The notes below the pieces were generated by a model that saw only the letters and a list, made by a program, of their open reading frames with translations, was not told where the DNA came from and made no database searches. From Rhynchosporium graminicola (taxonomy: Eukaryota; Ascomycota; Leotiomycetes; Helotiales; Ploettnerulaceae): DNA of 64,000 bases. Both the position numbers and the translations under genes were made by a program. Within the stretch, counting starts at the first letter, position 1. Every line of letters begins with the position of its first letter. Shown one piece after another: positions 23,717 to 35,354 of this stretch. Where the stretch lies: NCBI GenBank assembly GCA_900074885.1, contig FJUW01000036.1, positions 124,001-188,000 of the forward strand, written 5' to 3'.

Positions 23717-24325
23717 ATGCAATCCCTACATCCATCTCTCCTCCTTCTCGCCCTCCTTACTCTCCTCCCTCAAGCCATCCTCGCATCTCCTCAACTCCTC
23801 GGCGCCGTCGGAGCCCTGCTCAACGCCATCCCACTCCTCAGCCTCCCTCTACCAAAAGAGCTACAGACCAAAACCCCTTCTCCAGAATGCGCCAATGTAA
23901 ACGGCGGCGCCTTACTTTGCTGCGAATCGACCTTGCAGGGCGATATTCCGCTTATCGTGCAGCTGGCCCCGCTAGTAGCCTATAAATTGAACCCGAACAG
24001 CAACAACTGTATCTACGGTACGTCTGCGGTTTTTCCTCCAATTCAGCTCTGACTTCTGTAAAAGCAAGACTGCATGATTCAGGAGTGTGCTTTATGCATT
24101 GGGCAGAGGATCAAGAGTGGCTGATACGGATGTGTAGGCAAGAGAAATTTCGAGACGTGTAACCCCGGTACGCGGATGTGTTGCCAGGTCGATGTTCTTG
24201 CTACTGTGAGTACCTAATCTGTGTATAAAAGTGATCAAGACTGGAGAAGCTGATTTTTATAGACGCCTATCAGCAATCTAGTCAGTCTTGCGCTGTTTTG
24301 TCAGAATGCACCGGCGCAGAATTGA
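23717..24325 (+). CDS. Hydrophobin (eight-cysteine, class I-like spacing), secreted
   Basis: Three exons (23717-24017, 24138-24205, 24263-24325) give 144 codons (143 aa). A Leu-rich signal peptide (residues 1 to about 23, ending ILA-SP) is followed by a hydrophobic stretch. The eight cysteines are C58, C68-C69, C98, C108, C115-C116 and C136, the C-CC-C-C-CC-C order that defines hydrophobins. Gaps are 9, 28, 9, 6 and 19 residues. The 28-residue gap and nine residues between C4 and C5 suit class I better than class II. Hydrophobins self-assemble at air-water interfaces and coat spores and hyphae. The last two introns split the cysteine domain after YG and after LAT. The gap of 9 after C1 and 19 before C8 are at or beyond the usual limits, so a hydrophobin-like variant is possible. 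Confidence 0.82.
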
Positions 24326-25021
24326 GCGGATAGGATCAGTAAGTAGATAGTGAGTGTGCTGAAGTCATGTTGAGACTTCAGCTCGGAGATTCATGTCAGA
24401 GTACTACAGAGTCGATTTGGCTACACTCCCCGCTCAAAGCCCCTAGGCATTGTCTACAGTATTGAATTTCATGGCACGGGCCCGTGATATTCATTCATGT
24501 ACCTACCTACCTACCTACCGCAATCTAGCCTTGCCAAAGAGTCACGTGCACATGGTCCATCTTCAGGACTTTCTTTCGACCAAGTTCCTAGAATCTCATC
24601 TTCTTCCTTCAACCCAATGTTCACATTCTATACAATTACAAAGGCACAGAAATCCTAGCAATTCCACTGGATGAGCAAGGACCCGAGCAAGACTGGCAGC
24701 GCAAAAGGCATTGTAGATCCGCGGCTGCTTTCACCCGCCTGCTTATTCACATGAACAAACCTCTCACTCCAGCTGCGAACGGCGAAGGATACGGAAACCC
24801 TTTCCATCTGCCACAAATAATATATCAAGGACGTCAAGTTGCCGACTGAATGGCGCTTTCTTTCCATTCCAACACTTCGGGGAATGGATACCCGTTGTTG
24901 ATCTCGGTAGGTGATTTTCTTTCTTTGTTCTTTTTTTAGATAATAGTACTTACTTGCTTGCGCTACCTCGGGGAGTGGAGAGGGATGGAGTTGAGGCTCA
25001 TTTTGGGGGTTCTTTTTGGAG
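24326..25021. other. Downstream of the hydrophobin, no gene seen
   Basis: This stretch holds the hydrophobin 3' UTR and a short (CTAC)n run near 24500. A minus-strand open frame here runs through the assembly gap and is not evidence of a gene. Confidence 0.5.
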
Positions 25022-25095
25022 NNNNNNNNNNNNNNNNNNNNNNNNNNNNNNNNNNNNNNNNNNNNNNNNNNNNNNNNNNNNNNNNNNNNNNNNNN
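25022..25095. other. Assembly gap of 74 Ns
   Basis: Seventy-four unresolved bases. The left flank ends in G/T-rich sequence and the right flank starts with a run of eight G, which suggests a low-complexity break. Confidence 1.
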
Positions 25096-28000
25096 GGGGG
25101 GGGTTATAAAGTGGTAGGTAGGTGTCGGATTGATTGATGGATGCTGCGATGCGATGGGCGTGCTGGGAAACGTCGAAGGATGGGTTTGACAGTGGGAGGA
25201 AGGCTGGGGTGAATGATATCGCTGAAATGTATGTAGTCGTTGATCAGGTTGTTCTTGAACCTTGCTCGCTGTGCGTGGAGTGAGTCCGGATGGTATCATT
25301 CCACCAGTCCCTTCCGTTCACACGGGTTTCTGGCTAGGTTGAGTGAATCGCACGTACGGATTCTAGATTTGATACACTGGGTGAAGCGTAAGGATGAGAG
25401 GATTAATGGAAGAGCTGAAGGCATCGTGCGACGCGGACTCGGAGTTCCTAGACATAAGGTGCTACTGCACGATTGAGACGAGAATGTAGTGGTTCACACC
25501 GCTTTACATCACCCAGGAGAAAGCGTTGAACCTGAGTGAGTGAAGGGAGTCCGTCATCCATGGATACAGATTCCAGAACTTGACTCCCTGGCCAAATTTG
25601 CACGCAAATCTTTACCACAAGTTGTGATTGTATAGCAATCTGGATATTGAAGTTGGGAAATGCTTTCTAGGACAGTCAATGTTTTAGCAATACACGGACG
25701 GGATGTCATGAGCTCAATTTGAGACCTCTGCTCTGATTGTTTGTCAGTTCCTCGACTTGACTGTCCGTCCTCTGATAGCAAGCTGATGAGTTCTCAACAA
25801 CGCGAGATCACTCTGTACCTTATACTCCGGGAACCAAATCCACGTAACGAGAAAAACCGCTGTGGGCAGCGAGAGCACTGCAACGGTTTGGGAAATTGGG
25901 ATCTCGTACACTTTTCTACATCTGCAGAGAAAAGGGTCAAGCCAATCATCGATCGTGTATAGATAGATAGATACATCGGCTCATGCTCAGCTTCCTCGGC
26001 TAAAATCTCCAACAGGCTCTACAAGAAGCGGTCTTGGTCTTGGAAGAATCTTGGATGGAGGCTTTATACTAGGGAGAGACTTTTTCTTCTTCTGTAGTTG
26101 CACGGGACTGGATGTCGTGCTCATCGGGCTGAGATCATTTTGGCTGTTAACATTGAAGACGCGTGACTGTCTAAGCAGTAGTAGTCTGGTGGCTCTGGAG
26201 GGGTGTTGTTTTGAAGTGTAGTGGTACGGTAGTACCATGGCGATGAGAAATGTTTTGCTGGTGGTATATGAGATTGGCAGTGAAGAATGTTGCGTCATCT
26301 GATGGCTAGGCTTGACGGGTGGAATGTTCAAAAATTTCCTTCGACCTTTTGTTTGCTAGTCGATAACGCTGCTCCCTCAGTCCTCCCTACAGTCAACCTC
26401 TACGCAGGTGAAAAATTGAATATTTTGTGGTAGAGGTGTCGAATGGAGGATTATTCTGAGAACATGAAGGGGGAAACGGCTACAAATGCAGCTCCACATC
26501 TTTCAGAATCAAGTATAATCAGAAAGCAACTCATGATATTCCAAGGACAACCATCAGCAATCAAAGGTGAAGAGGCTGATTGATGCCTACGATTGCGACA
26601 GGAGAATCAGAGTGATCGGAATTTTAGCCCTAGGAAAATCAAATCCATACACGAGCGTTTTAATAGACTCTGATACAAGCACTCTAGCTCAGCAATATAT
26701 CGAATATGACTTTTAAGTTCTGCGTCTTCTGTCGCGTAAGCTGAGCTGGTAGCAACGGATGCAGTTACAGTGAAAGTGATAATAGCAACAATTTAGAAGA
26801 AGTGAGTACCATGGAAGATTCGATAGGACTACACGCTGCTTGATTTCAATCTACATGACCAAGCTCTCGCTATCTGTATAGCATCGATCCATATAATCCT
26901 GTGGTTTTAAATCGCCACGGTCTACGGAAACCCGAATGGCAAAAGCATATCTCGTACGGGTCGCCGCAGAGGGGGAAGAGATACTGAGAGCCTTAGATCT
27001 ACGAACTCGATAATTAACAGTCCAAACTCGAGCTATCGCTCGTGAATCCTGCAAGGCATGACAGCTTGAAGACTGGACCCAGGATCCATGTAGTGTGAAG
27101 ATGATTCGCTGTTCAAATGAAGTTTACGAGGTCCGAAGCAATCTCTATAAAAGTAGCTCGGAAGAATAGGGCGGTCCGTATCGGTTCCATTTAGCTAGTG
27201 ATCAATCTAGATATCTAGGTACTGCAACTTCGTTCGCCTCTGATCGGGCGCTACTACGACTGTAAGCTCAGTGATTCTTTGGTTAGAGCTTAAAGAGATT
27301 GAGTAGCAAGAATTTGAGATATAAGAGGAGTTTTGATATGTTGTGTTATAATACATGGTGGTCTCGTGACAATGAGACCTCTTTTGATAGCGGGAGAATC
27401 AATTCGCAGCAATCCGTTCAGGATGGTAATTTAGTTAGGCAAGAATCGCAATGTTGTGTTGTAAGTCTGCGGTGCGGTAGTTAGTACGAAACGCTGTTCA
27501 CTGTTGCCATCTAAGCTGAAGAAAATGTTACGCGAATATGAGTCGATCTGTTACAGCTAGCTGCGGAAGAGGCAGAAAGTTGCGATTCTCTTCGACCGCT
27601 CAGAGGTAGTTGGTGTTGGAGATATAAAGGAGATGAGATTATACATAATCTATTCATGGTGGCATTCTTTAGCAGACCGGTGGCGCTTCATAGATGACAT
27701 GTTACCTAGAGTAAAATTATGAGGGGCTTTTGGATACTTGGGGGCATTAAAGTGCAAAATTCAGCAAGTCCATAGAAGACTGGGGAAGTGATAAGTAGCG
27801 ATTGAGATGATGAATAATCAAGTGTTATATGACTCCGCTGATATCTTAATACTAAGACAAATGGACGTATGATCTATCTAGATATAAATGGAAAGCGGGT
27901 GTTTATAACTATCGAGTATCGCCGTGGAAAACTAGCACTATTACTACATACGGACACTGCTAGCATATGAGAGATAGCCTGTAATGTATTTCCAGCCTAG

Positions 28001-31000
28001 TCTTAATTCGTGAAAGGGCGAATGGAGACTCAGCTGCTGTTGATGAGCAATGGGAAGAAGAGAGAGCGCGATCGATGAAGGACAGAAAGTACCGTAGGCT
28101 TTGAATGATAGAGGCTATGCAAGATCAAGGCAAGAAGGACAAAGATGACTTTGCCGAAGCTCTTGCTAACGCAGCTGAGGAGGATTTGGAGGATGTTGAA
28201 GCAGCTGGGCTACGACCAACTGACATAACTGCTAGCCGGCCAAAGGTCCTCAGCCTGTGGTCAAGAAGGAGGTGTTTTTTACAAGTAAAGATGAGTAAGT
28301 ATAGAATTCAGAGTTGATGCATTCTACCTAACGACCGTACTGAGTTCAAGAGTTCCACATCTTTCTGTTCGACCTGACTTTACAACGTAAAGCGAAGTAA
28401 CGCTAATATCGAGATCAATGACAAAAATCACGCTATAGCAATTCAGAAACGTCTTTTCATTATCTTCATCGAGTACATTTCTGCTGAACGCTACAGCAGA
28501 AAGACTATCTTAAGATCTTCTTCAACCCTACGATCCAAAGTTTATTCCGATGGCGGTATTAAGACTAAGATATTTGCACTTTTCGTCATCCATGATATGC
28601 TTTATATCAAGGGGCTGTCTGTTGTAGACTTATTCTGCGTCATTTACACACAGTTCCAAAATCCAAAATTGCCAGATCTGATATCGGAACCTCACTTTCA
28701 TCTGAGATTAGAAGGAAGCCTCACTAATATACTGCATGAGAGTTCATATATGCAACCTACAGATTGAACCCTCTTTTGCGACGAAGATTCATGCCGAAGC
28801 TCAAATCCATCTTGAAAGTATCATCCTACTGTAGTACTCACCCCACGTCCGACGCGCACGTTTATCAAAGCACTGCAGAGCCAACGATTGATCTTTTCAT
28901 TTACAATATTGGAGATCTACAATTCAATGAAGACGCCAGAGGTGAGAATACATACCGGAAAACTGCCTTTAGAGTTTCGATACGACCGCCAACTGAGAGG
29001 GAAGGTGAAGCGGATTCTGAAACCCGAAGCAATATGTACAGAAGGAGGCTTTAGGAGTTTTATCCATGGCAACCTCTGGCTCATTAGGGTCTAATGTTAT
29101 CATCGCAACTTTGGCTGTCATTCGAGTCGTGGAATTTCAAAATGAGATATCTTTAGTGGCGAAAAATCGACGTCAATAAGATATCCAAGATTACCGCAAC
29201 ACATAGATATCAAGGTGGCCTGTGGTAGATTTCAGTTTATCGATGATCTGCAAATAAGGAGCGAAAATCCCTACGTGGGTTTTCTCTTGCAGCAATGACG
29301 TCTGATGACTTACGCATCAGCGCTACTATCTTATCGTCTCATGGGTTGGTCGCCGTATTTCAAATTGAAATCACTTTTGAGCTTATGAATAAGTTCAAAG
29401 TAAAATGCAGGTCACGGTACTTGGTTATTCGACACCGGGTTGAGCTTATTATTGAGTTACAAGTGACGAAAATTCGTAAGAGCAATAGTTCAATCGTGTC
29501 GTTTCCAACTCTATTGGAAGCCTCTGTCCTCGTTACAAAACACCTGATAATTTCCAATTTGGAACAGTAAGATATAAAATTGCGAGCGCCCCTCTTCTAG
29601 GACCGAACGATCTGGCCTCACTTTTCACCAACTACTGACTATGGTGAAGCGAGACAGCCTTTCTCTCCCGGATTGGAAGAAGCTCACTCTCGAAAGCCTA
29701 GAGAATCCATCATTGTGTAGATACTCGAGATAGAGCGCTGTGGCGGCCTGACAGAAGAGCCGGGGATTAGGTAGTTCTTGAAAAGTCGGAGGTTTATACC
29801 CGCTAAGCTGTCTTGACAGAGCTTTATGACTTGACAATAACTCTGCTAGATAGAGTCACTTAACAAAGCTCGCAGGAGAGAACTTGATATCTCAGGATAC
29901 CACAATGATCATTTTCTCTGACATTCTTGGACTGAGTGCTATACTTATTGTGAAGACGATATTTGAATAGAGTAGTAGTAGTGCTTGCCCTTCCCGAATC
30001 CCTTTCAACCTGTGGAAGAATTAGCCAAAAATATTGGCTGTGAGATTTCATACTTGCCATTGAGATTTTGACGGTGAGTAAATTTCGACGTCTATTCGAT
30101 TTGTGATACCAGCAAGATATGGGAATTATTATGAGTGGAAATTGCTCTTTTGGTTCTGAAATTACTTGACTCAGAGTACAAGAGCGGGAAAGTCAATCTC
30201 TGACATTAGAATGGCTAAGCCTTCATAGCTTCCCATCATTTAGCATATAAATTGTGTGAGCTTCATTATGAAGCTTCACCCATTCCATCTGGCAAGCAAG
30301 AGAACTCGAAGAACAAACACAGAATGAAGAATGTCAACGCGACAAATATCCTCCTACGAGCTTTAGAGATTACTCAAATGAACACTTTAGTCAATCGGAA
30401 ACGGAGATTTTGCTCGGGATCCAAATATCTGACGGCTGGGATCGAGGACAAAAAAGTACACTGAGGTAGGTACCTCGCTTAGCGAATTTTGACAACAACT
30501 CAAAACACGACAATAATTGACAGGTGGGAACTGAACGATTTTAATGAGGCTCTTGATAGTTTTAGAGACTAAGAAAGTCTCTTTAATATATCTCTGATCT
30601 TCGTCTTCGCTTTTCCAGCCATCAATGTTCTCTCTCCCCGGCCTCGAGCCTCGGGAGACGCTTTATGTATGTTAATTATTGATGATGTCCTTTCGGCGAC
30701 CATCATGCAGATTCTTTCGATTTCGCTTCCAGTGCAGACTATTCCGTAGAGAGAATTATTCTGGATGAGATGGTTAAGAGGCGCTTGCTAATCGAAAGCT
30801 TCTATGAATGCTGGAAAAATAATATCACTGGTCATGAAGGACTGCTGTTACTTTTTGCTGGAGTTTTGATAGATCATTTGGGTGTAGTTTTGTGAGTGCT
30901 TTGGTAAATTATGATGATTGAAGAAGGAGTCGCTGGTGTAGTGGAGGCTAACAATCTAGCCCTGGTGGAGGATAAACCTGTTTTGTTCACCCTCCGTAAT

Positions 31001-33050
31001 TAATTCTGATCTTCAACATTGATTTCCGTCAGCCTTCATGAAACACAGAATACGGCATCGACGATACCAAAAAAGCACTTCTCCCAGGTAGGATCATCCT
31101 CACAACATTCAATTATAGAGGAAAATTACTTCATCTTCTGAACAGAAGTCGAAGTTCTATACTATCAACCCACTATAGCATAAATAACCCCTCGAGTCCA
31201 GAGTCCATCCTCAAACATCCTAAGACTTGCTAATATAACGCCGATTACTACGAGGGGGTCAGACTCGAGAAGCTAGACTCCCAAGGCTTGCATATCCTCA
31301 TCTGTTCTGTTTTCAATATTCCCTTGTTAAGGTAGAAGGACACGAATCGATAAAACTCAGACCCAGTAAAATCCCCAGAGGGTCCTTGCCCTCGTTTCGA
31401 ACAGGTGTTCTGTTGCGGCTGTCGAAAATCTGAGCGTTATCATTGCTACGTCTGCTCTTAATATAAGGTTCAAAGTAGTAAGTATAAGTATAAGTATATG
31501 TTGCGAGGATATGGGTCTTGGTATGAATCAGGTGACTGTAGTCACGTGCATAGTCCGTGCGGATATTCCTAGATAATACCTTTAGTCAACTCTCTATAGT
31601 AATTAGTACTGCAATACAACTAATATCATTCAACTACTCTATGCCTTCCTCTGAATATCAACGTAACCTTGCGATAGTATAGGAGAGCGACTAACATACG
31701 CAGATCCTCTACAAATTCTTAGAACATGTATAACAGATATCACGGACTAAAGAGCTACACGAGATAGCCCACAAGTTTGAACAGGAAGATTGAAGAATGC
31801 CAAATACTGTTGGATGACAGAGGGCGCATTCCGCCTTGTGTGTTAGGTTCCCTCAGAACATTCAAGCATCTTGCACGTAGGAGAGATAACCCATTGAAGC
31901 ACAGAAATTAAGAATACTGTGCAAAGTGAAACCCTTTTTCAATGATATAAGCTACGACTTTCCATTCCTTGTTTTGAGTGATTCTCGAACTAGCTTTTTT
32001 CACGCCTCAACCCCAACGTATGCTAGAAGACTCCTTTTGAGGAACGATTCATGTACCAAGAAGTGTGAAACAAAGGGACGATGTCTTAGGAGTTCTTGTT
32101 TTGACCTCTCTTCCCAGTTTTCAAGCACTGGCACACATATGCCCTGCTGCTGTACATCCTGAGGATGTGATGTCCTGGAATAGTTTGAATAGATAAAATC
32201 AAGCTCCGAAAGTGCTTGTGCTTCATTGTCAAATCAGTCACTGCTATCTTCATCTCCAATAATTGCTCTCATAGACACATACAGAACGCGCAGGCTACAG
32301 AATTGGCTCAGCTCCTTCTGGTAAAGTTTCGGGCGGGCATGTTCGTTCTCTCCAAACACGCCGCTCGGTGCCGACAGCGTTAGTTCTTCTGGTCATTGAT
32401 GCTTGACTTGAAACGCCATCGTAGAGGAAGGATCCGGATTTTTGCTATTGATAATCGATGTATGCCCTGGGCGAGAAGTCTTGTTTATATATTTATATAC
32501 ATAGTCGGGTTGAGATTCCGTGGGCCAAAAGAAAGACATGAACAGCGATATTGAAGAGTCAAGACCTGCTTCAGATAACCGGAGTATCAATTCGGAGTTC
32601 ATGTTCTTTTACAATTCCTTTAACCTTTGACAATGCATTGCTGGAATCGTTGATAGGCAGGAATGTTATGGCGTGGATATATTTATGGTTATGTTGATAC
32701 ACAAGTTCACCTCAAGCGGGTTTCTAAAGAGACCGAAAAACTTGTCGTGAATCATTTAGGATGAGGCTTGTCGCTGCGTGGAAGGCACAAATTGTCATTC
32801 CAACGAGCGTCTTTCATGTATAGCTTCGGAAATGAACTTTAATTTCTATCTAGTTATTGCAATATTCTCCAGCCTTGGACCCCGCATTGGAGCCCGAGGA
32901 GCTGAGAGCATCGTGCCGGCAAGCAAGAGACCATTTCCAAAGTTTTCTTTTTTCTTTCGAAAATGAGGAGGTTGGGAGTGTGTGCAGGCTATGAAATTCC
33001 CGGTGTGATGATTATTTGATTCAAACACCCGAATTCCTCTGCAATAGGTC
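25096..33050. other. About 8 kb without a supported gene, partly AT-rich and degenerate-looking
   Basis: No frame longer than about 115 codons is open, and none joins to another through good splice sites. The part near 26500-32300 is AT-rich with many TA steps. Fragments with a protein-like feel occur near 28105-28320 (acidic, Lys/Glu/Ala-rich) and 28440-28770, but they are interrupted. This could be decayed repeat or gene sequence. I could not identify any transposon protein, terminal repeat or target-site duplication. Confidence 0.45.
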
Positions 33051-35328
33051 ACTAACCCCCCCCCCTCCAGAGGACAGAATCCCCCGGGGAGGCTTATATC
33101 GCGACATCAACACGTCATATATTCCTCCAATCTCTAAAAAGCTCCCAATTTCTACCGTCCAACACCCAGCCCCCATCCAACGCAGCAGGGCGGGAGTCTC
33201 ACCCACCCACCATCAAATATCAAGGACAATCCAAGCACACCACCATTTCAAACCCAAGATGCAACAATCAGCTCTCCTGCATATATTCCCACACACAGTA
33301 GGAAATGTAGATCATGCAGAAAATAATACACCGAGGCAGCTATAAGTTGATCATCAAGGATTAAAGGAGGTCGACGATAGAATAGGAGAGAGCAAGGTAA
33401 GCTAAATAAGCGAGATTGGAGATGAGGTGGTGAAATTTGCCAACTCATCAATCCTCCGATACAGGTTCCTGCATTGACCGTATTTGCCTCCGAGAGCGTA
33501 TTTGGATGGGATATATATCGTTAGGTTGGAATGAATGGTGCTGGCAATGTATATTGATTACAATATGAGGATACGCAGGATCTTGGATGGAGATGCTGCC
33601 CGCGCCTGCTTCTTGATGGAATAACAGATAGGAAGGCATGAGTCAGATGTTCATAAGAATTAAGCACCACTTAGAAAGCATCCCAGAAATTTGCCTGTAG
33701 AGATAGGTAGGACAACAATACCATAAATCCCAACCTTGAAACACGCATGCATGCATATCTACACAATTGCATCTCAATCCCCTATTCTACATTGCCAAGC
33801 TATACACGGCAAGCTGAGTTCAGCCTTCGCATTCAGCCACACTCCAGATCAAGACGGCATGGATCTCAAGCTTTGTACGGAGCATCTTCGAACCGTATAG
33901 CCAACTACTTACAACCAACCTCTCCTGTAATCTGCATCTCGCGCGTTTGTTATGTGCTTGCTTATACGTTATATTGAAAACATCGCGTCAGAACGCGTCA
34001 GTTCTGATCAGGACGTCACGCATAGTAGTAGTAAGCGGGAATTCATTATCATGCAATCTTTGTCTGTAGGCGCTTGTTTCTTTGCTCTGCTCCGCTCCGT
34101 GTATATTACCCAAGGTACCTCCCGATACTGAATACCGCACTGTAGCATGCGTGCAAGTCACTCTCGTTGTGGTGAGCGAGCCCGGAGAGTATTGGTTCGT
34201 GGGTATGGTTGGTATCTTGCGCCGTATCTATGCAGCAGAGATAGATGGATGTTGAGGTCACTGACTTGAAGCGAAGCGAAGCGAAGCAAAGCAGAGAAAA
34301 GGAGGTTGGGACGGAGCACCTTCTTCTTTGGAATATCGATGTCAGACCCAACTGCACTGCAGCTGACGGGGATGCGAGATTGGGATGGAGGCGGGATCCA
34401 CTTCCGAGTCTGGAGATGGAGGGGAACTAAGCGAGATGTATTTCCCGAACACCTCTTATTGGAAGTGAGATCATATCACGCGCGGCGTCTTCGTAGACAC
34501 ACTTGTAAACGCGATGAGGTCAGTTTCGTAAAGTAAAGGGTCCATCTGCCGACGCCGGTGTCACGTTAAGAGTACGGTTGAATCATAGTTCTATAATCGT
34601 CTGGTCGGGGATTTTAGTATATAGTGTGTGTCTGTGTGTATGTCTTATGGCTTTCTTTTCTTCACCCACACGGGTTGTGTGGTGGCGATGTAGCGACCCT
34701 TGTAACGAAGGCGAATATCTTCAAGCGGACCATCCGACCAAGAATAAGTCACCTATGAATCTACTCGTGATTTTCTGGTAAGATCATCTTCCTGGTCACC
34801 CTTAGTATCACTACCCCGAACCTTTCCATTCTGATCCCAGCCCAACAACCTCATTACCAAAACCCCGGGATAGATAGATCTCAATCATTCCATCCAGACC
34901 GGCACCCTTCGAACCACACATGAGTAATCTAGCGTCTACTACCTATATCGTACCTGAAACTAGTCAGGTAAACAACGAGCAAGTTCCTTAGCATTTGCAC
35001 TAATTCTCAGCCGCTGTCTATCGGTCAGCCAATCGTATATATGAAACGCGATTTGGGGAGTTTGACAGGTTGGCTCTGACTGTAGATCAGATGGGACGCA
35101 CTAGCCAGAAGCGGCGCTGAGGATCTGCTTAGGTGTGAGCTTGCGAACGATTGTACGTATTCCTTTCTTGATCTTGAATCTTCTCGCTGAATGAAGAGTA
35201 TTAAAGTAGAGTATGCAAATCGGGGGAATCTGTAAACCATAAACCACATATTAACGTATCATATCACCAAAGTATCTTCCTTCTATCTATCAACCCTTCC
35301 TCCCTCTCTATCAAATCATCTCCAAAAG

Positions 35329-35354
35329 CCAGCCAGCCAGCCAGCCAGCCAGCC
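35329..35354. repeat. (CCAG)n microsatellite
   Basis: About six and a half perfect CCAG copies. Confidence 0.93.

Noticed and set aside
24655..25299. 214-codon minus-strand frame across the assembly gap
   Set aside because: It is open only because Ns translate as unknown residues. The flanks are low-complexity.
28105..28770. Transposon or host gene in the AT-rich region
   Set aside because: Fragments are interrupted and match no transposase, reverse transcriptase or terminal-repeat pattern I can see.
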